Position numbers and translations under genes: made by a program
The notes under the pieces: model-generated
What the model was told of the DNA's origin: nothing
Database searches by the model: none
Seen by the model: the letters and a program-made list of their open reading frames with translations, nothing else
Shown here: piece by piece, positions 11,707 to 22,469 of the stretch
How positions within the stretch are numbered: the first letter of the stretch is position 1
How the letters are laid out: every line of letters begins with the position of its first letter
Origin: Jackrogersella multiformis
Taxonomy: Eukaryota > Ascomycota > Sordariomycetes > Xylariales > Hypoxylaceae
Length of the DNA: 64,000 bases
NCBI GenBank assembly: GCA_902806575.1
Contig: CADCXD010000001.1
Span: forward strand, 434,001-498,000
Reading direction: 5' to 3'

Positions 11707-12846
11707 CTTGATTGTTACGACGTTGTTTCAACTTGGGTAAACGAGAGTGATACGTTGGCGAAGGGATGATATGAGAACTAAATCTACACCATATAAGTTT
11801 TGTCCTGTAGTATTTATAGATAAATATTTGCGTAAGTTGAATCCGACACCTAATGTCCAAACTTACACCTTAACCTAGATTCTAATATAGCCTCAACCAG
11901 GAGGCGTTTTCAAACCTTCTATGAACAATCCGTGATAATACTAGTATAGTTGTGGCTTATGGGCTAAAAGCTTAAGATCACCTAGGCTAGATACTTTTTG
12001 ACATGTTAAACTTGATGCTTATCCCAGATCGGAACCTTACCTATGTACATGGTATATATTTTAAGCTAATAAATGTGAATCTAGCAATAAGGGGTATATA
12101 GAAATTGTATCGAGTCAAAAGTCCCTCGAGGTTCTTCCTAACCTTAGACAATTTCTTCGTCACTACCTATTTCAACTCATATAACCTAACTTCAGGTAAT
12201 AGCCCTTTCATTATCACGTAGCAACACGAATAGTTCTTTTATAAGTGTTTTAAACAGCTAGGTTAATTATACAATAAGTACCTAAGCTAATAGTCATATT
12301 AAGTACGTAGGTAGCTATCATACATACCTAAATATTTATAATTTCATACACTTTTATTAGACAACCACAGCTCCTTTACACCTAACTTCAAAGTAAGTAC
12401 TTAATAGCAGTTACTACCGAGGTATTATAATGAGGTCGCCATTTCCACAATACTCTTTTTCCTCGCTGTCACCCTTGCTGTTTATATCATATTATAATTC
12501 GAGGTTCCTGCGATCTAGTTCGTTTCCCTATGACGCTAGGTTAGCCTTTAGTAATACTTTCGAATTATCCTCGTATGTGTTCCCCTATCGATTAAGAGCA
12601 GTGATATGGCAATAAATTAGCTAATATAAGGTAAAATATATAAAACTAAAATATAGAATCAGGAAAGGATTGAAGTTCATATTTATACAACTATAGGTAA
12701 CGATAGGGACGAATCCTAGGTTACACCGGAATACCCCTTAATATGAGTTATAACAGTGGGTCAAAGGAAGAGATATGCGTTATAATTAAGTATAAGAGAA
12801 GTGGCACAGCCTAGGACTGTCGAGTCGATGATAATAATAGTACTTA

Positions 12847-13008
12847 TCAAATTAATGTTTCCATCATACGTGCCTCTTCTCTCCAGCCTATAGCACAACA
12901 AGTCCCATTGTTGGTTGGTGCAGCGTTACGCCTTTGGTTTAGTTGGTCGCGGGAGTATCTCTTTCCATCGTAGTCTACTTGGCAATTGCTCCACTGGACA
13001 ACGAATTG
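12847..13008 (-). pseudogene. Orphan cysteine-containing terminal exon
   Basis: An acceptor (TTTTATAG, 13009-13016 on the minus strand) is followed in frame by 53 codons and a TGA at 12847-12849. The peptide has three Cys (SNCQVDYDGKRYS ... GTCCAIGW), a look common in small secreted fungal proteins. No upstream exon with a start or signal peptide can be found in 13020-13400, so the gene is either decayed or its first exon is not visible to me. I do not recognise a family. Confidence 0.3.
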
Positions 13009-13405
13009 CTATAAAACATGTAGTTATGCGGCGTAGAATCTGAATCTATTATAAAATTACTCTAAACCCCCTAAATACGACGCGAAATAATTTTGTGATA
13101 CCTACCTAGAGTATTAAAATTACTATTTTCGGTTCATAGTTTATTATTTGACCAATCAGGTTTCACGATTCATGTTACACTAGGCCGCCTCGCATAACTC
13201 GCATACTAATAATCCTCCTGAGTAAGGGGTGGTTTTTAGTATAGAAAAGTCCGACCTAACCAATCAGGAGCGCTTCTACTTGATATACTATAGTAGGGGG
13301 CTCGATCCTTAAAATACTAGTATTTTGTGCTATTAGTTATCCTATATAGAAGGCCATCGCCAAAGGCTTGTTTCGACTGCCTATCCTCTCTCCTAGATAT
13401 TCAAG

Positions 13406-14311
13406 ATGGCAGAGGAAAAGCCAATCATCCTTCTCCTCCACGGAGCGTGGCACATTCCACTGCACTACCGCTCCCTGATCGATCCGCTCCGGAGTAGCGG
13501 GTACACCGTCTTAGCGCCATATCTAGTCACGACCGGCTACGACGACTCCATAGACGACAAAACGCACACCGATGCTGCTTATCAGACCCGTGACTACCTT
13601 CTCCCGCATCTAGATCAGGGCCGCAAGGTACTCGTGGTCGCGCACAGTTTCGGCGGCATTATCGCCACCGGTGCTGCTGTTGGCCTGACGCTTGAGGACC
13701 GCAAGGCTCAGGGGCTCAAGGGTGGTATCATAGGTATCGTTTACATCGCCGCGCTCGTTGAGCCAGAACACGGCCGCCCGGAGGAAGATATACCATTTCC
13801 GCCCGGCTGGACAGATGTAAGAACATGATTCTTCAATGTTTTCTAGATCCTATTATGGATAGTGTTAGCATGGTCTTAGGAGATCTTTTCCTCCAGAGTG
13901 GAGGAATTCTACAACCATCAACGAAAACCGATATAACTTCTCGAATTAAAGTCTTCGTCCGGCTAACTCTACTTATAGAAAAAAAAGCGTCCTATGCCTG
14001 ATGGTCTTGCGCGGGTGCTACTATACAACGATATTGAAGAGTCACGAATGAACAAGGCTATCGAGATGCTGATGTGGCAGAGTGAAATCACTTACGATAC
14101 GGACAGATTGCACTTGGCTTCCGAGATCCGAGCTCCTAAGACATATGTTGTGTGCAAAAAGGATGCAATTGTCCCGGCCGAGGCTCAGTATAAACGAGCT
14201 GCCGCTGCGGGTGCTACTATCGTAGAGTTTGAGTGCGCTCACAGCCCGTTCCTACTCGATAAGGAGACGGCACTGCTGGTAGATATTATCACCAAAGCAG
14301 CTGAAGCGTGA
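13406..14311 (+). CDS. Alpha/beta-hydrolase, small esterase-like
   Basis: Exon 1 is 13406-13816, exon 2 begins at 13979 (or 13988) and ends at 14311; about 244-247 aa. The donor is GTAAGA at 13817. The acceptor is most likely TTATAG ending at 13978; the alternative AAG at 13987 removes three lysines. Seen: oxyanion motif LHGAW (residues 11-15), nucleophile elbow AHSFGG with Ser81, acidic residue in KKDAIVP and catalytic His in CAHSPF near the C-terminus, so the triad is complete. It matches the fungal AB_hydrolase_6 type often found near secondary-metabolism genes; the substrate is unknown. The intron is longer than most in this window, and the exact junction is the main uncertainty. Confidence 0.8.
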
Positions 14312-15512
14312 ATGCCCTCTTAGCGAAGATTACTTGGTGGTTTACTGCAGTTTATAGCTAAGGTTGCCTTTCTCAATACTCGTTATAGGAGATCAAAGAA
14401 GGATAAGGTACTGGAGGTAGAATTTGGTGATTTTACAAGTATGGATTAACATCATAAGCTGTTAATAAACTAGATAAATAAAAGGGATCACAGTGAAAAT
14501 AAGTACCATCCATGAGATGATGTTCTGGGCATCATCATTTTAGTCTTTACTACGTGCCTAATACAGTCCATAGTGGCTTCTCCTTTAACTATCTAGTTAT
14601 CACACATAGCTTTCTAGGTAAGTACAAGAAGAATAACTTCCTGATTGTGTTTTCTTTTTTTAAACTACCCAACATCAACCTAGGTAAATATCGTGATACA
14701 TAAGTGTCCCATCTTGTTTATGTTTTTCACGATACTACCTATGCTACTTTAGGCGGCTTTGCACTCATAACATCGAAATCAGCCCCTCTGAAAAATCACC
14801 CAGGCTCTGGTGTTTATTTCAAATTTCCTACAACACGTATTCCATGCTAAAATTCTAAACACCTACAACAACAAGAATCCAGCTTCTTTGCCAGTTCTCA
14901 TCTTCCATAACGTAAGTTACTTACCTAGATTACCTAACCACTTAGGCCCTGTTCCTCCACTACAGTTGATTTGACTTGTTCTTACATCTTTTTTAGTTGA
15001 TATTCTTCCATTCTGGAAGATCTATCATCAAGTTTTCTCAAGCTACACCTACGTGTATAGCATCAGATCTCTGGTAAGAAATCCTTTTTTCCCCCTCTCT
15101 TCCTGCCATTTGGCACCATCTACACGTACATTAGTCCTTTCCCTGGGCCTTTCTTTGGGTCTCTCTCCTGTTTCCCCCTTTCATACACGTCACTTCCCTC
15201 TTTAATTGTATTTAAACACCATGCGTGCCTAGGTACATAGATACATTACCCACATGTAGGTAGGCATTACGTGAACATCCAGTCTTATCCCGTGATTGCG
15301 GTTTCCCTACCCTCGTCGCCTTATTGATGTATAAATATCGATAAGTGATCTGGCGATTAGATATGATTGTACGAGATAAATTGTATCTTGTACAGGATAA
15401 AATGAACCTTTTCTTCTTTTACATCTTCATTCGCATTCATACTCTTCACAAATACCCAACGCCACAACGAAAAATACCACTTACTGATGCTTCTGCGATT
15501 CAGACTATCACG
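14312..15512. other. Intergenic; pyrimidine-rich leader-like region upstream of 15513
   Basis: No ORF of interest. 15080-15200 is strongly C/T-rich (CCCCCTCTCTTCC, CTCTCTCCTGTTTCCCCC), as is common in fungal promoters and 5' leaders. GTAAG-like sites near 14930 and 15070 could mark 5'-UTR introns. Confidence 0.4.
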
Positions 15513-16572
15513 ATGGCCGAACTTGCTCTTGAGCTTGTCAAAGGCCTCTTGGCTGTGGCCAATGCCAAGGACATGGAGAAAGATATGCTCATCAAGTTCT
15601 TTGAAACCCACGTGGAGGGTGTGAATGGAAAGGCTCTGGCGTCACAAGTCTTGGAAATTGTAAGTATTCATCTTGCCTGTTATGTCGCATAATCTTACCA
15701 AGCTAACTTAACCTATCAAGGTCCTCAAGCATCTTAATTCCGACCCGTCGACCACCGATCTGCATCGCCAGGTCCTAAGCAACTTGATCGCAATGTTGAT
15801 GGACCAGAGTACCGGAATGAATGGCCACACTGCAGATGTGCAAGCCGACGATCCTTTGGAGGAGGGTTCGGCTAAGAGTGCTACCAATGTCGACTACACG
15901 GTGGGCAAGTCAGCTAACGACGGCTGGGGATCGCCGGCTGTTGCCGACAAGACCATTCAAGAAGCGACTCGAGAAGCATCCGCCACCACAGACTTCAAGA
16001 AGTCCGACCATTCTTCTTCCCTTAGCAACCCTGGACTCGTGCAGGATGATAAATCATCATCTGTCAAGTTTGGCGAATACACGCCGGGCAACCACGTGAT
16101 GACTAAGGCCGAATGGATCGAATCTAAGCGTCAGAAGACGGAACATATTTTGAAGGGTGCTGGTCATGTATCTCCCTCCCCTCGTTCACCCATTCCTAAG
16201 CCACAACCCCCTCCTAAGCAGCCTTTTCAAGGTTTCCGAGGTCGTCTAGGTAGATATGGCGGATACGGTGGTAATGGTCGCGGTGGTGGTCCCCAAGCTG
16301 CGCCCAAGAAGAAGTGGGGGTTTCAACCGAAAACCCCTGTTAGCAACGACCGCAGAGACGATCCTGTCGTTAAAACTACCGCCTGGAGTGGGAAGGCCCC
16401 AGAGACCTTTGAAGCTTACGTAGAGCGCCACCGAGAAATGGATGGCAGGAAGCCTCAGACTCCAACACCTTCAGAATCTGCTTCTCAGTATGTTACTCCG
16501 GATTGGAAAATCACTCGACATGAGATTATGAAAAAGCGCCTTGCCAAGCCCAGCCTTGATGATATGTGGTAA
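15513..16572 (+). CDS. Unrecognised protein with helical N-terminus and Gly/Arg- and Pro-rich disordered region
   Basis: Exons 15513-15659 and 15721-16572 (999 bp, 332 aa); 61 bp intron, GTAAGT to ATCAAG. Residues 1-80 look helical (LVKGLLAVANAKDMEKDMLIK), with two related halves either side of the intron (QVLEIVLKHLNSD, QVLSNLIAMLMD). Residues 80-200 are polar and low complexity, 200-260 are Pro- and Gly/Arg-rich (RGRLGRYGGYGGNGRGGG, RGG-like), and the end (RHEIMKKRLAKPSLDDMW) looks conserved. RGG-like tracts often bind RNA, but no RNA-binding domain is visible and I propose no function. Ser/Gly bias is in-frame, and both exons are needed for an open protein, which supports a real gene. Confidence 0.75.
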
Positions 16573-17517
16573 TGCGGAGATCAAAGCAACCGTAGATGAA
16601 TAGTCAGGAGTCATCTATCCCTGGTCCCGAAGCTATGGTTGATGCTGGTATGAAGATCTGACGAGGAGAGAAATAAGGATTTCTGGTCAACACTTTCGAT
16701 TCGTACACATTCGTGTCTTGGTTTCTACCCTATGGACTTTTCCGATGGTTTTTTCTTTATTTCGCGTCGTCGCTTCTATTTGTGCCGAATCAATTTCGGA
16801 TGAAAGTTTTAAACTTCTACTTTATCGTGGCTCAGGCCATTGATTTTTCTTAGTCGTCGTTGAGTTCATAAGTCAAGAGGAGGGGGTCTGCTAATAGCTA
16901 GTCTACTAGGACTGGTGTATCTGAACATTCAGGCCCATAGTCATATTCTGTTGCAATAGGGAATCACATTGCCGACAATGAATTTTTAACACTGTTTCTA
17001 TGCCTTGACTTGCTGTCATATAATAATCGTACCTAGATACCATTGGGTATTTCAACTTAAAATACATACCTAGCCTAGGTAGTTTGTTAATTTCCTTGCC
17101 ACGTAAACCATCGATTTTCATAGTTCATGGTTTACGGTTATATAATAAAATATGTAGATACCCTAACCAATCTATGTATTGTGTATAGGAATCGAGAGAT
17201 AGCTTTATATGATTACGAGTTAATATTACTTGGATCAACGAAGAAGCTTTAGGGCAAGGGAAAATCCCAGGAGAGGTGAGCCAAATTTTAGGTTGTCTTA
17301 TAGGAAAAGAAGTAACATGGAATTTGGTATACACACATTGATGCTATTTGGAGGATTGATTAGCATATCTTTAAATAATGATAATTTAATACAGAATTGT
17401 GTAAAATCAGAATAACCTAGAGCTTTACATGCTCCAAAAGGGGAGTTGCCCAACGCCTGAATCTCAAATGGGGTATATGTTAGTACACAGAGCAACACAG
17501 CTCTTATACATCGCCAT
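16573..17517. other. Intergenic, no gene seen
   Basis: 3' ends of the RGG-like gene (+) and the monooxygenase (-) converge here. Short ORFs at 16906-17121 and 17125-17415 have no recognisable features and overlap each other on both strands. Confidence 0.45.
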
Positions 17518-19047
17518 CTATTTCGAGTTCGAACCAAGTCCAAACCACCTATCCAGCGCAGTCTTCGCCGCGTCCACATCAGCCTTCTCCTCAGTCACCC
17601 AAGCAACCATCCCATCAGGACGAATCAGTAAGGCAGAAAGACCCAGCTTGTCCTTTGCCCCGATACTCAGGTAGTCAACCTTGCCCCCATATTTTCCAGC
17701 GAGCTCCTCAAGCGCCGCGTCGGACCCGAAATCAACAAGCGCACCTCGCGCTCCCTCCAGCCTGGGACTTAGCCTCGACCCGTCGTCCAGCTCGAATTCC
17801 GGCGCGCTGCACCCGACGAGGGGGTGCGAGGCGCCGAGATCGTACCGCAGCGACAGCCCCCAGACGCGGTCGATGAACATGTTCGTCCCGTCGGTCGTCT
17901 CGAGCAGGTCGCGGATGAGCCTGCGCAGCGCCTTGCCGTACAGGTCCGGCTTCAGCGTCGATATCTGCGCGCGCGTCCACTCCAGCACCCACCCCCCCAC
18001 CGCCACCCGCTCCGCCTCGTACGTGTCCAGCAGCGACAGGTCCTCCGCGCCGGACCCGGACCTCGACGCCGCCACCGTCGCCGCCAGCTTCCACCCCAGG
18101 TTCATGGCGTCGCCCAGCCCCAGGTTCAGGCCCTGCCCGCCCAGCGGCGAGTGGATGTGCGCGGCGTCGCCGGCCAGCAGCACGCGGCCCCTGCGGTAGG
18201 TCGTCGCTTGCATGGAGCGGTCGGTGAACGACGAGGCGCGGTGGAGCTTCGTGACTTTGACGTCGGTGCCGGTCACGCGCGCGATGACGCCGTTGAGGTG
18301 CTCCAGCGTGATCTCCTGTCTGCGGTCGAAGGCGCCGCCGTCGAAGTCCACGAAGAACGTGGTGCCGGCCTGCCCGAGGATGTACATGCCCCCGTCGCAG
18401 GGGGTGAACCCCGACTTCAGCTTCTCGGGGTGGTCGAGGTCGGCGAAGGCCACGTACCCGGTGCACATCGGCTCCGTCCCGACGAACTCGAAGCCCGCGG
18501 CCTTGCGGACGGTGCTGCGCCCGCCGTCGCAGCCTACGAGCCACTTCGCGCGGAAGGTCTCGCCGCCCGCTTCGACCGCGACGCTGCTGTCGTCCTGGGA
18601 GACCCCCGTGACGGCCTTGCCCCGGAGGATCGTCGCGCCTAAGCTCTCGGCGCGCTCCGACAGCACCTTCTCCACGGTCTCCAAGGTCGTGCCTTTGGGG
18701 TTCAGGGCCGGCCCGGGGATGCGGTACTTGTGGCGGCTCATGTCGAGCTTTGCGCGGTCCAGCATCATGCCAGCGAAGTGGCCGGCGAATTGGAACCCGT
18801 GCTTGTGTTTGAAGAAATCGGGTTGTTCTTTGGAGACTACTTCGTCCATCAGCCCACGTCGGTAGAAGGACTCGAGCGAGACCGTGGTCAGGCCCCGTAA
18901 CCCGAGCTGTCGGCCCTTAAAGGGCGAGTCGGGCGTGGGATCGCGTTCTAAAACTAGCACGGATGTGCCCGCCATTTGCAGCTCGCAGGCTAGGAAGAGC
19001 CCGATAGGCCCTGCGCCTGCGATGATGACGTCATGGAGATCGCTCAT
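17518..19047 (-). CDS. FAD-dependent aromatic monooxygenase (PHBH/phenol-hydroxylase-like)
   Basis: Intronless, 509 aa. The start at 19047 gives MSDLHDVIIAGAGPIG, placing the Rossmann GxGxxG (residues 11-16) at the usual position; the upstream in-frame ATG at 19104 would add an unlikely 19-residue leader. Further class A flavin hydroxylase motifs are the DG motif GCDGGRSTVRKAAG (about 180) and the GD motif AGDAAHIHSPLGGQGLN (about 300), followed by GDAMNLGWKLAA. The last 90 residues (APEFELDDGSRL ... LIRPDGMVAW) form the thioredoxin-like C-terminal domain of phenol-hydroxylase relatives. It probably hydroxylates an aromatic compound using FAD and NAD(P)H. No other pathway gene adjoins it. The gene is distinctly GC-rich compared with its flanks. 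Confidence 0.92.
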   Translation of the reverse strand: MSDLHDVIIAGAGPIGLFLACELQMAGTSVLVLERDPTPDSPFKGRQLGLRGLTTVSLESFYRRGLMDEVVSKEQPDFFKHKHGFQFAGHFAGMMLDRAKLDMSRHKYRIPGPALNPKGTTLETVEKVLSERAESLGATILRGKAVTGVSQDDSSVAVEAGGETFRAKWLVGCDGGRSTVRKAAGFEFVGTEPMCTGYVAFADLDHPEKLKSGFTPCDGGMYILGQAGTTFFVDFDGGAFDRRQEITLEHLNGVIARVTGTDVKVTKLHRASSFTDRSMQATTYRRGRVLLAGDAAHIHSPLGGQGLNLGLGDAMNLGWKLAATVAASRSGSGAEDLSLLDTYEAERVAVGGWVLEWTRAQISTLKPDLYGKALRRLIRDLLETTDGTNMFIDRVWGLSLRYDLGASHPLVGCSAPEFELDDGSRLSPRLEGARGALVDFGSDAALEELAGKYGGKVDYLSIGAKDKLGLSALLIRPDGMVAWVTEEKADVDAAKTALDRWFGLGSNSK

Positions 19048-20739
19048 GATGAATGGGGGATTATAATATACTGCCGAAGTATAGATGGGTTTGATATGGC
19101 ACAATGTAGTGTGAAGTCCGAAGTTTGAAGATACGAACGAGTTGATACCTAAGCTTGGTGTGCCTTCGATATTTATACTCGAAAAGGCACCCCTATTTTC
19201 CCTGAAGTGTCATCCATATTCTAAGACATGTTCGTAGTTCCACAGGCCCCTCACCACTTGAAGCTATGGGTGTAATTACAAGTGCATGAAAGTTCGTAAA
19301 ATCCTTCGAGCTGAAAGAGACGACTGTAAGAGGGATAGGTTTTATGCAGTGTTCAAGCGTGAGTCAGTTAGCAAATCGGATCGCTAACCAGTAAGTATTT
19401 ATGATATACATTACGTGGTTTGAGCCATCCTATCCCTACGTCGGTAGTTGGAGACGATAATCTACACGTCGGGGAGCGAACGGGACCGAAAATACATTCG
19501 ATTTGTTATTCGGACTCGCGTACTTGAGACCTACAGTCCGACCGTCCGAACGCCGAAGGACCCACAACTCCAGCTCCTTCAGCTCTTACACCACTTAAGA
19601 CATGTGGCGTATATTCTATCAGGCGGCTGATTCCACACAGTTTGTAGTATATACCTTAGGTAAGTGATTGGGTATTGGGCAATGCGGTGGGACCATCTCC
19701 TGTTATTTTCTGGTATGTCACAATCAGCACTAGAACTATCCAAGGTTACCAAACTTGGTGAGTCACGGGAAGTGACCCAATGGTACACTGGGTGTTACAT
19801 TGGCAACCGTGTTCTCAAATCCCATTCTCCATTTGGGAAGAAGTACCTTGTATGGTTTGATAGTTGACTATTTTCAAACGAGGAGTAACCGTTTCCTTTC
19901 AGTCTTTAAGCTATAAACATTCCCTATAGGTTGCGGCTTAGTTAATTTGTTTTAAAATAGCTCTTTCGAGTAACATATCACTAATATATTAACTGAAGAA
20001 GAATAAGGCAACTAAGTATCAGGGAATAGTGGGAGCCTTTAAGTTTTAGCTGTGCATAGAGTGAAGGATAACAGAAAGAGGCTCGCTAGTAGGAATAAGT
20101 AGTGGAAAACTATTAACGCTTAAGTCCTCTTAAGATTAAGGGGGCCTGGCCCTTTATACTTATACATGTAACCAGAGTGACCCCAATGGGTCACTCCTTG
20201 GATCTGATCACTCTCCATGTTTGTTCACGACGTTACGATTAAGGTTGCGAGTCTATTTCTTGAATTTTGAAAGAAAAGTATTTATATCGAATTTATGATT
20301 TTTTATTACCACGTAAACTATAAATATAACTTTATCTTAAGTGTTCAAAGGTAATTAAAGCCAGCCTTATTCCATATACTCAAATTAGCGAAAATTAATC
20401 ATTATTTAAATATAATTTACACTTAATTAATTTAGATTAAAACCATTTAAGTTGAAATTATCTTCGCTTTTCTTTAAAAAGGAGATTAGTTAAGTTAATT
20501 ATAATAAAGTTCAATCATTAATTTAAAATAAAAACGTTGCTTCGAGATCAGTTTACAAACAAATACATGATTTCATTACCTTATAATGAGCTTAATCATT
20601 TTAGGGAAAAGCAGCCGTGGTGTCCAGTTCAACTAATGCCATCCTTATCTTACTGAAATCCCTTGCCTTCTTCCATTTCCCACAATCATACATAGGTACA
20701 CAAGATCAACCATTAGGTTATATCTAAATATCTGCAAAA
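19048..20739. other. AT-rich accessory region; possible degraded repeat
   Basis: No gene supported. 20240-20560 is very AT-rich and resembles RIP-altered DNA. 19771-20195 is bounded by similar inverted ends (see the repeat entry). ORFs at 19448-19867 overlap on both strands without motifs. Confidence 0.4.
19771..20195. repeat. Candidate small inverted-repeat element, weak
   Basis: The left end AGTGACCCAATGG (19771-19783) and the right end, read on the other strand as AGTGACCCATTGG (20195 backwards), match at 12 of 13 positions; looser similarity continues to GTTACAT. The right end is also a local palindrome (GAGTGACCC / GGGTCACTC, 20176-20196). No target-site duplication is visible, so this may be an old MITE or coincidence. 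Confidence 0.25.
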
Positions 20740-21125
20740 ATGTCATCTAACTCGGGCAGTCAAAAGCCTTCCCGGTCTGGGCCCCAAGACAACGCACCTA
20801 ACACGGTAAGATAACCCCTGAAATTTAACTGCTCCTATTGCATAGATTAGCCATGTTAACTTACATTCGACAGGTGCAGGCATATATGCTACCTGAAAGC
20901 TTACATTCGGAGTGGTTCCAGCAAATAAATGAAACCTTTCATAGCGCTATATACTTCTATTGTATGCACCGGTTAACTGGACGCCGAACATGCCTAGCTA
21001 AAGTAAACGAGCTACTACGAGAGTGTTTCCGTTATTTACAATGGGCTGAATTAATCGTGCAAGAATCCAGGCACTTTATTGAGGATGCGATCTTGAGAAA
21101 TTCAGGGGATGATCAAGGAAAGTAA
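20740..21125 (+). CDS. Unrecognised small protein, two exons, 105 aa
   Basis: Exons 20740-20805 (MSSNSGSQKPSRSGPQ-type polar N-terminus) and 20874-21125; 68 bp intron, GTAAGA to CGACAG. Exon 2 encodes an apparently helical segment (EWFQQINETFHSAIYFY, ELLRECFRYLQWAELIVQ) rich in Cys, Arg and Glu. No known domain, signal peptide or membrane helix. Its layout (short polar exon, phase-0 intron, helical exon) resembles the gene at 25598, and the spacing of Leu/Cys/Gln in the helices is vaguely alike; distant paralogy is only a guess. It sits in an accessory island next to a MITE. Confidence 0.5.
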
Positions 21126-21615
21126 ACACAAGGATGTCATAGACAGAAAATTAATATGGCTTCTTGATGTTGAAGGGGAAGAATGGACATCGAGAGAGAT
21201 TATCTTATAAGAATGGATTCGTTTAGTATTTTAGTTTAATCTTTCGTTTCTAAACTGTTTGATAGTTACCTAGGTATCATTATAGAAAAACAGCAATCGG
21301 GACCATTCAACACAGAAAAGGACTCGTTTAATGCTGCTGTAAAAAAGGGGTTGTAAATGTACTTTTGTAATAGGTCGTGTGAAATGAAGTTTAAATGCAC
21401 TGTAGTAATTTTTGCCTTAGGGGCTGAGAGCCCTAAGCTACGGCGGCTAATTAGTGAATTTCAACTGAGATATTTTTTCTAGTCTAATGTTTAGCATGAG
21501 TTAATACAGTATGAATAAATAGGTAGCTTAATTACAGACTGTGTAAGGATCTAAAGGATGTGCAAAATTTTCGACCCTGGCCATTTATTTCTTATTGATT
21601 ATTGACCTATCTGTA
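21126..21615. other. Intergenic with a short hairpin
   Basis: A near-perfect inverted repeat, CTTAGGGGCT-GAG-AGCCCTAAG, lies at about 21417-21439. It has no obvious T-run after it and is probably not a terminator. Nothing else is supported. Confidence 0.35.
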
Positions 21616-21911
21616 CTAGCACTGGCTACACATAAAGTTCGCCTTGTGCCCTAGCGGGCACTGCGCTTTAATTAACGAAACGGGCAAGATTAGCTTTCTA
21701 CCTCTTTTAAGGTAGCTATCCCATACAATATTCATGTACCCTACTAACACATCTTTTTAGCGCTGTACTATATATGTAAAAGCACATATATGCTCATACA
21801 AATTTCTAAAGAGATTATGTACTGGTACTTAGTTAATTACTGCCCGTTTGGCTAATTAAAGCGTAGTGCCTGCTAGGGCACAAGGCGAACTTTATGTGTA
21901 GCCAGTGCTAG
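21616..21911. mobile_element. MITE, 296 bp, ~71 bp terminal inverted repeats, TA target site (Tc1/mariner-like)
   Basis: The left end CTAGCACTGGCTACACATAA matches the reverse complement of the right end over about 71 bp with only four differences (mostly G/A, i.e. transition type). Both ends are flanked by TA (21614-21615 and 21912-21913), the target duplication of Tc1/mariner elements. There is no coding capacity, and the centre holds short AT-rich sequence. It is therefore a non-autonomous element moved in trans; the transposase source is not in this window. Confidence 0.85.
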
Positions 21912-22469
21912 TATCCTCGCTCTGATAAACTCTCTTGGTTAATGCAAATGGCGTCAATCCATACACTAACAATATGTCTCTAAATGGCAAAGGCTATGAA
22001 AACAGGGTAAGATGAGTCTCAGAGTTAGCCATAATCTTTTCCTTACTTAGGTACAGAGTTTTCGAGGCTGCCTTTATGAAGGTAGATATCTCCCTAATAT
22101 GATGCCCAATTAATTCGAGAAACAGATCGACAAGGGATCCTCATATGAAGCTCGGATGCCCCCGGCATCTCCATAATTATCCGGGGACGGATAATGTTCT
22201 TGGCATACCGAGAGGCAAGCTCCTATTGGATGACCATTGCCAGAATAGGAAGGACATCTGAAGCAGCCCCACTGGGAGCCCGACGTTTCCAATGCCTCAA
22301 AACAAGCCACCAGATGGGATGAATCGATATGCCCGAGTATGGCTGGGTAGATAACTTTACTTGTCGCTCCTAGCCGCGATCATGGCCAAATTGGTACCAT
22401 ATCTTTCTCAAGCATGAATGCCTAAGGCACCAACTAATGAGATGCTACCAAATGAAAACAACGTCGTGA
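21912..22469. other. Spacer between the MITE and the kinase-ankyrin pseudogene
   Basis: Probably includes the eroded 5' part of the pseudogene, but no frame gives recognisable kinase N-lobe text. The 66-codon minus ORF at 22110-22310 has no motif. Confidence 0.3.

Larger units (their letters stand above)
11016..13405. other. AT-rich region with one unrecognised ORF and an orphan exon
   Basis: Apart from the two entries listed separately (11236-11706 and 12847-13008), I see only AT-rich DNA with scattered CCTAGG/TACCTA motifs. The ORF at 12430-12615 is Ser/Phe/Tyr-rich low complexity and not supported as a gene. Confidence 0.4.

Noticed and set aside
17681..18642. Several long ORFs opposite or out of frame with the monooxygenase
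   Set aside because: Shadow frames caused by high GC; only the 17518-19047 frame has FAD motifs.
21417..21439. Hairpin CTTAGGGGCT/AGCCCTAAG as a terminator
   Set aside because: Rho-independent terminators do not apply to a eukaryotic nuclear gene, and no T-run follows.
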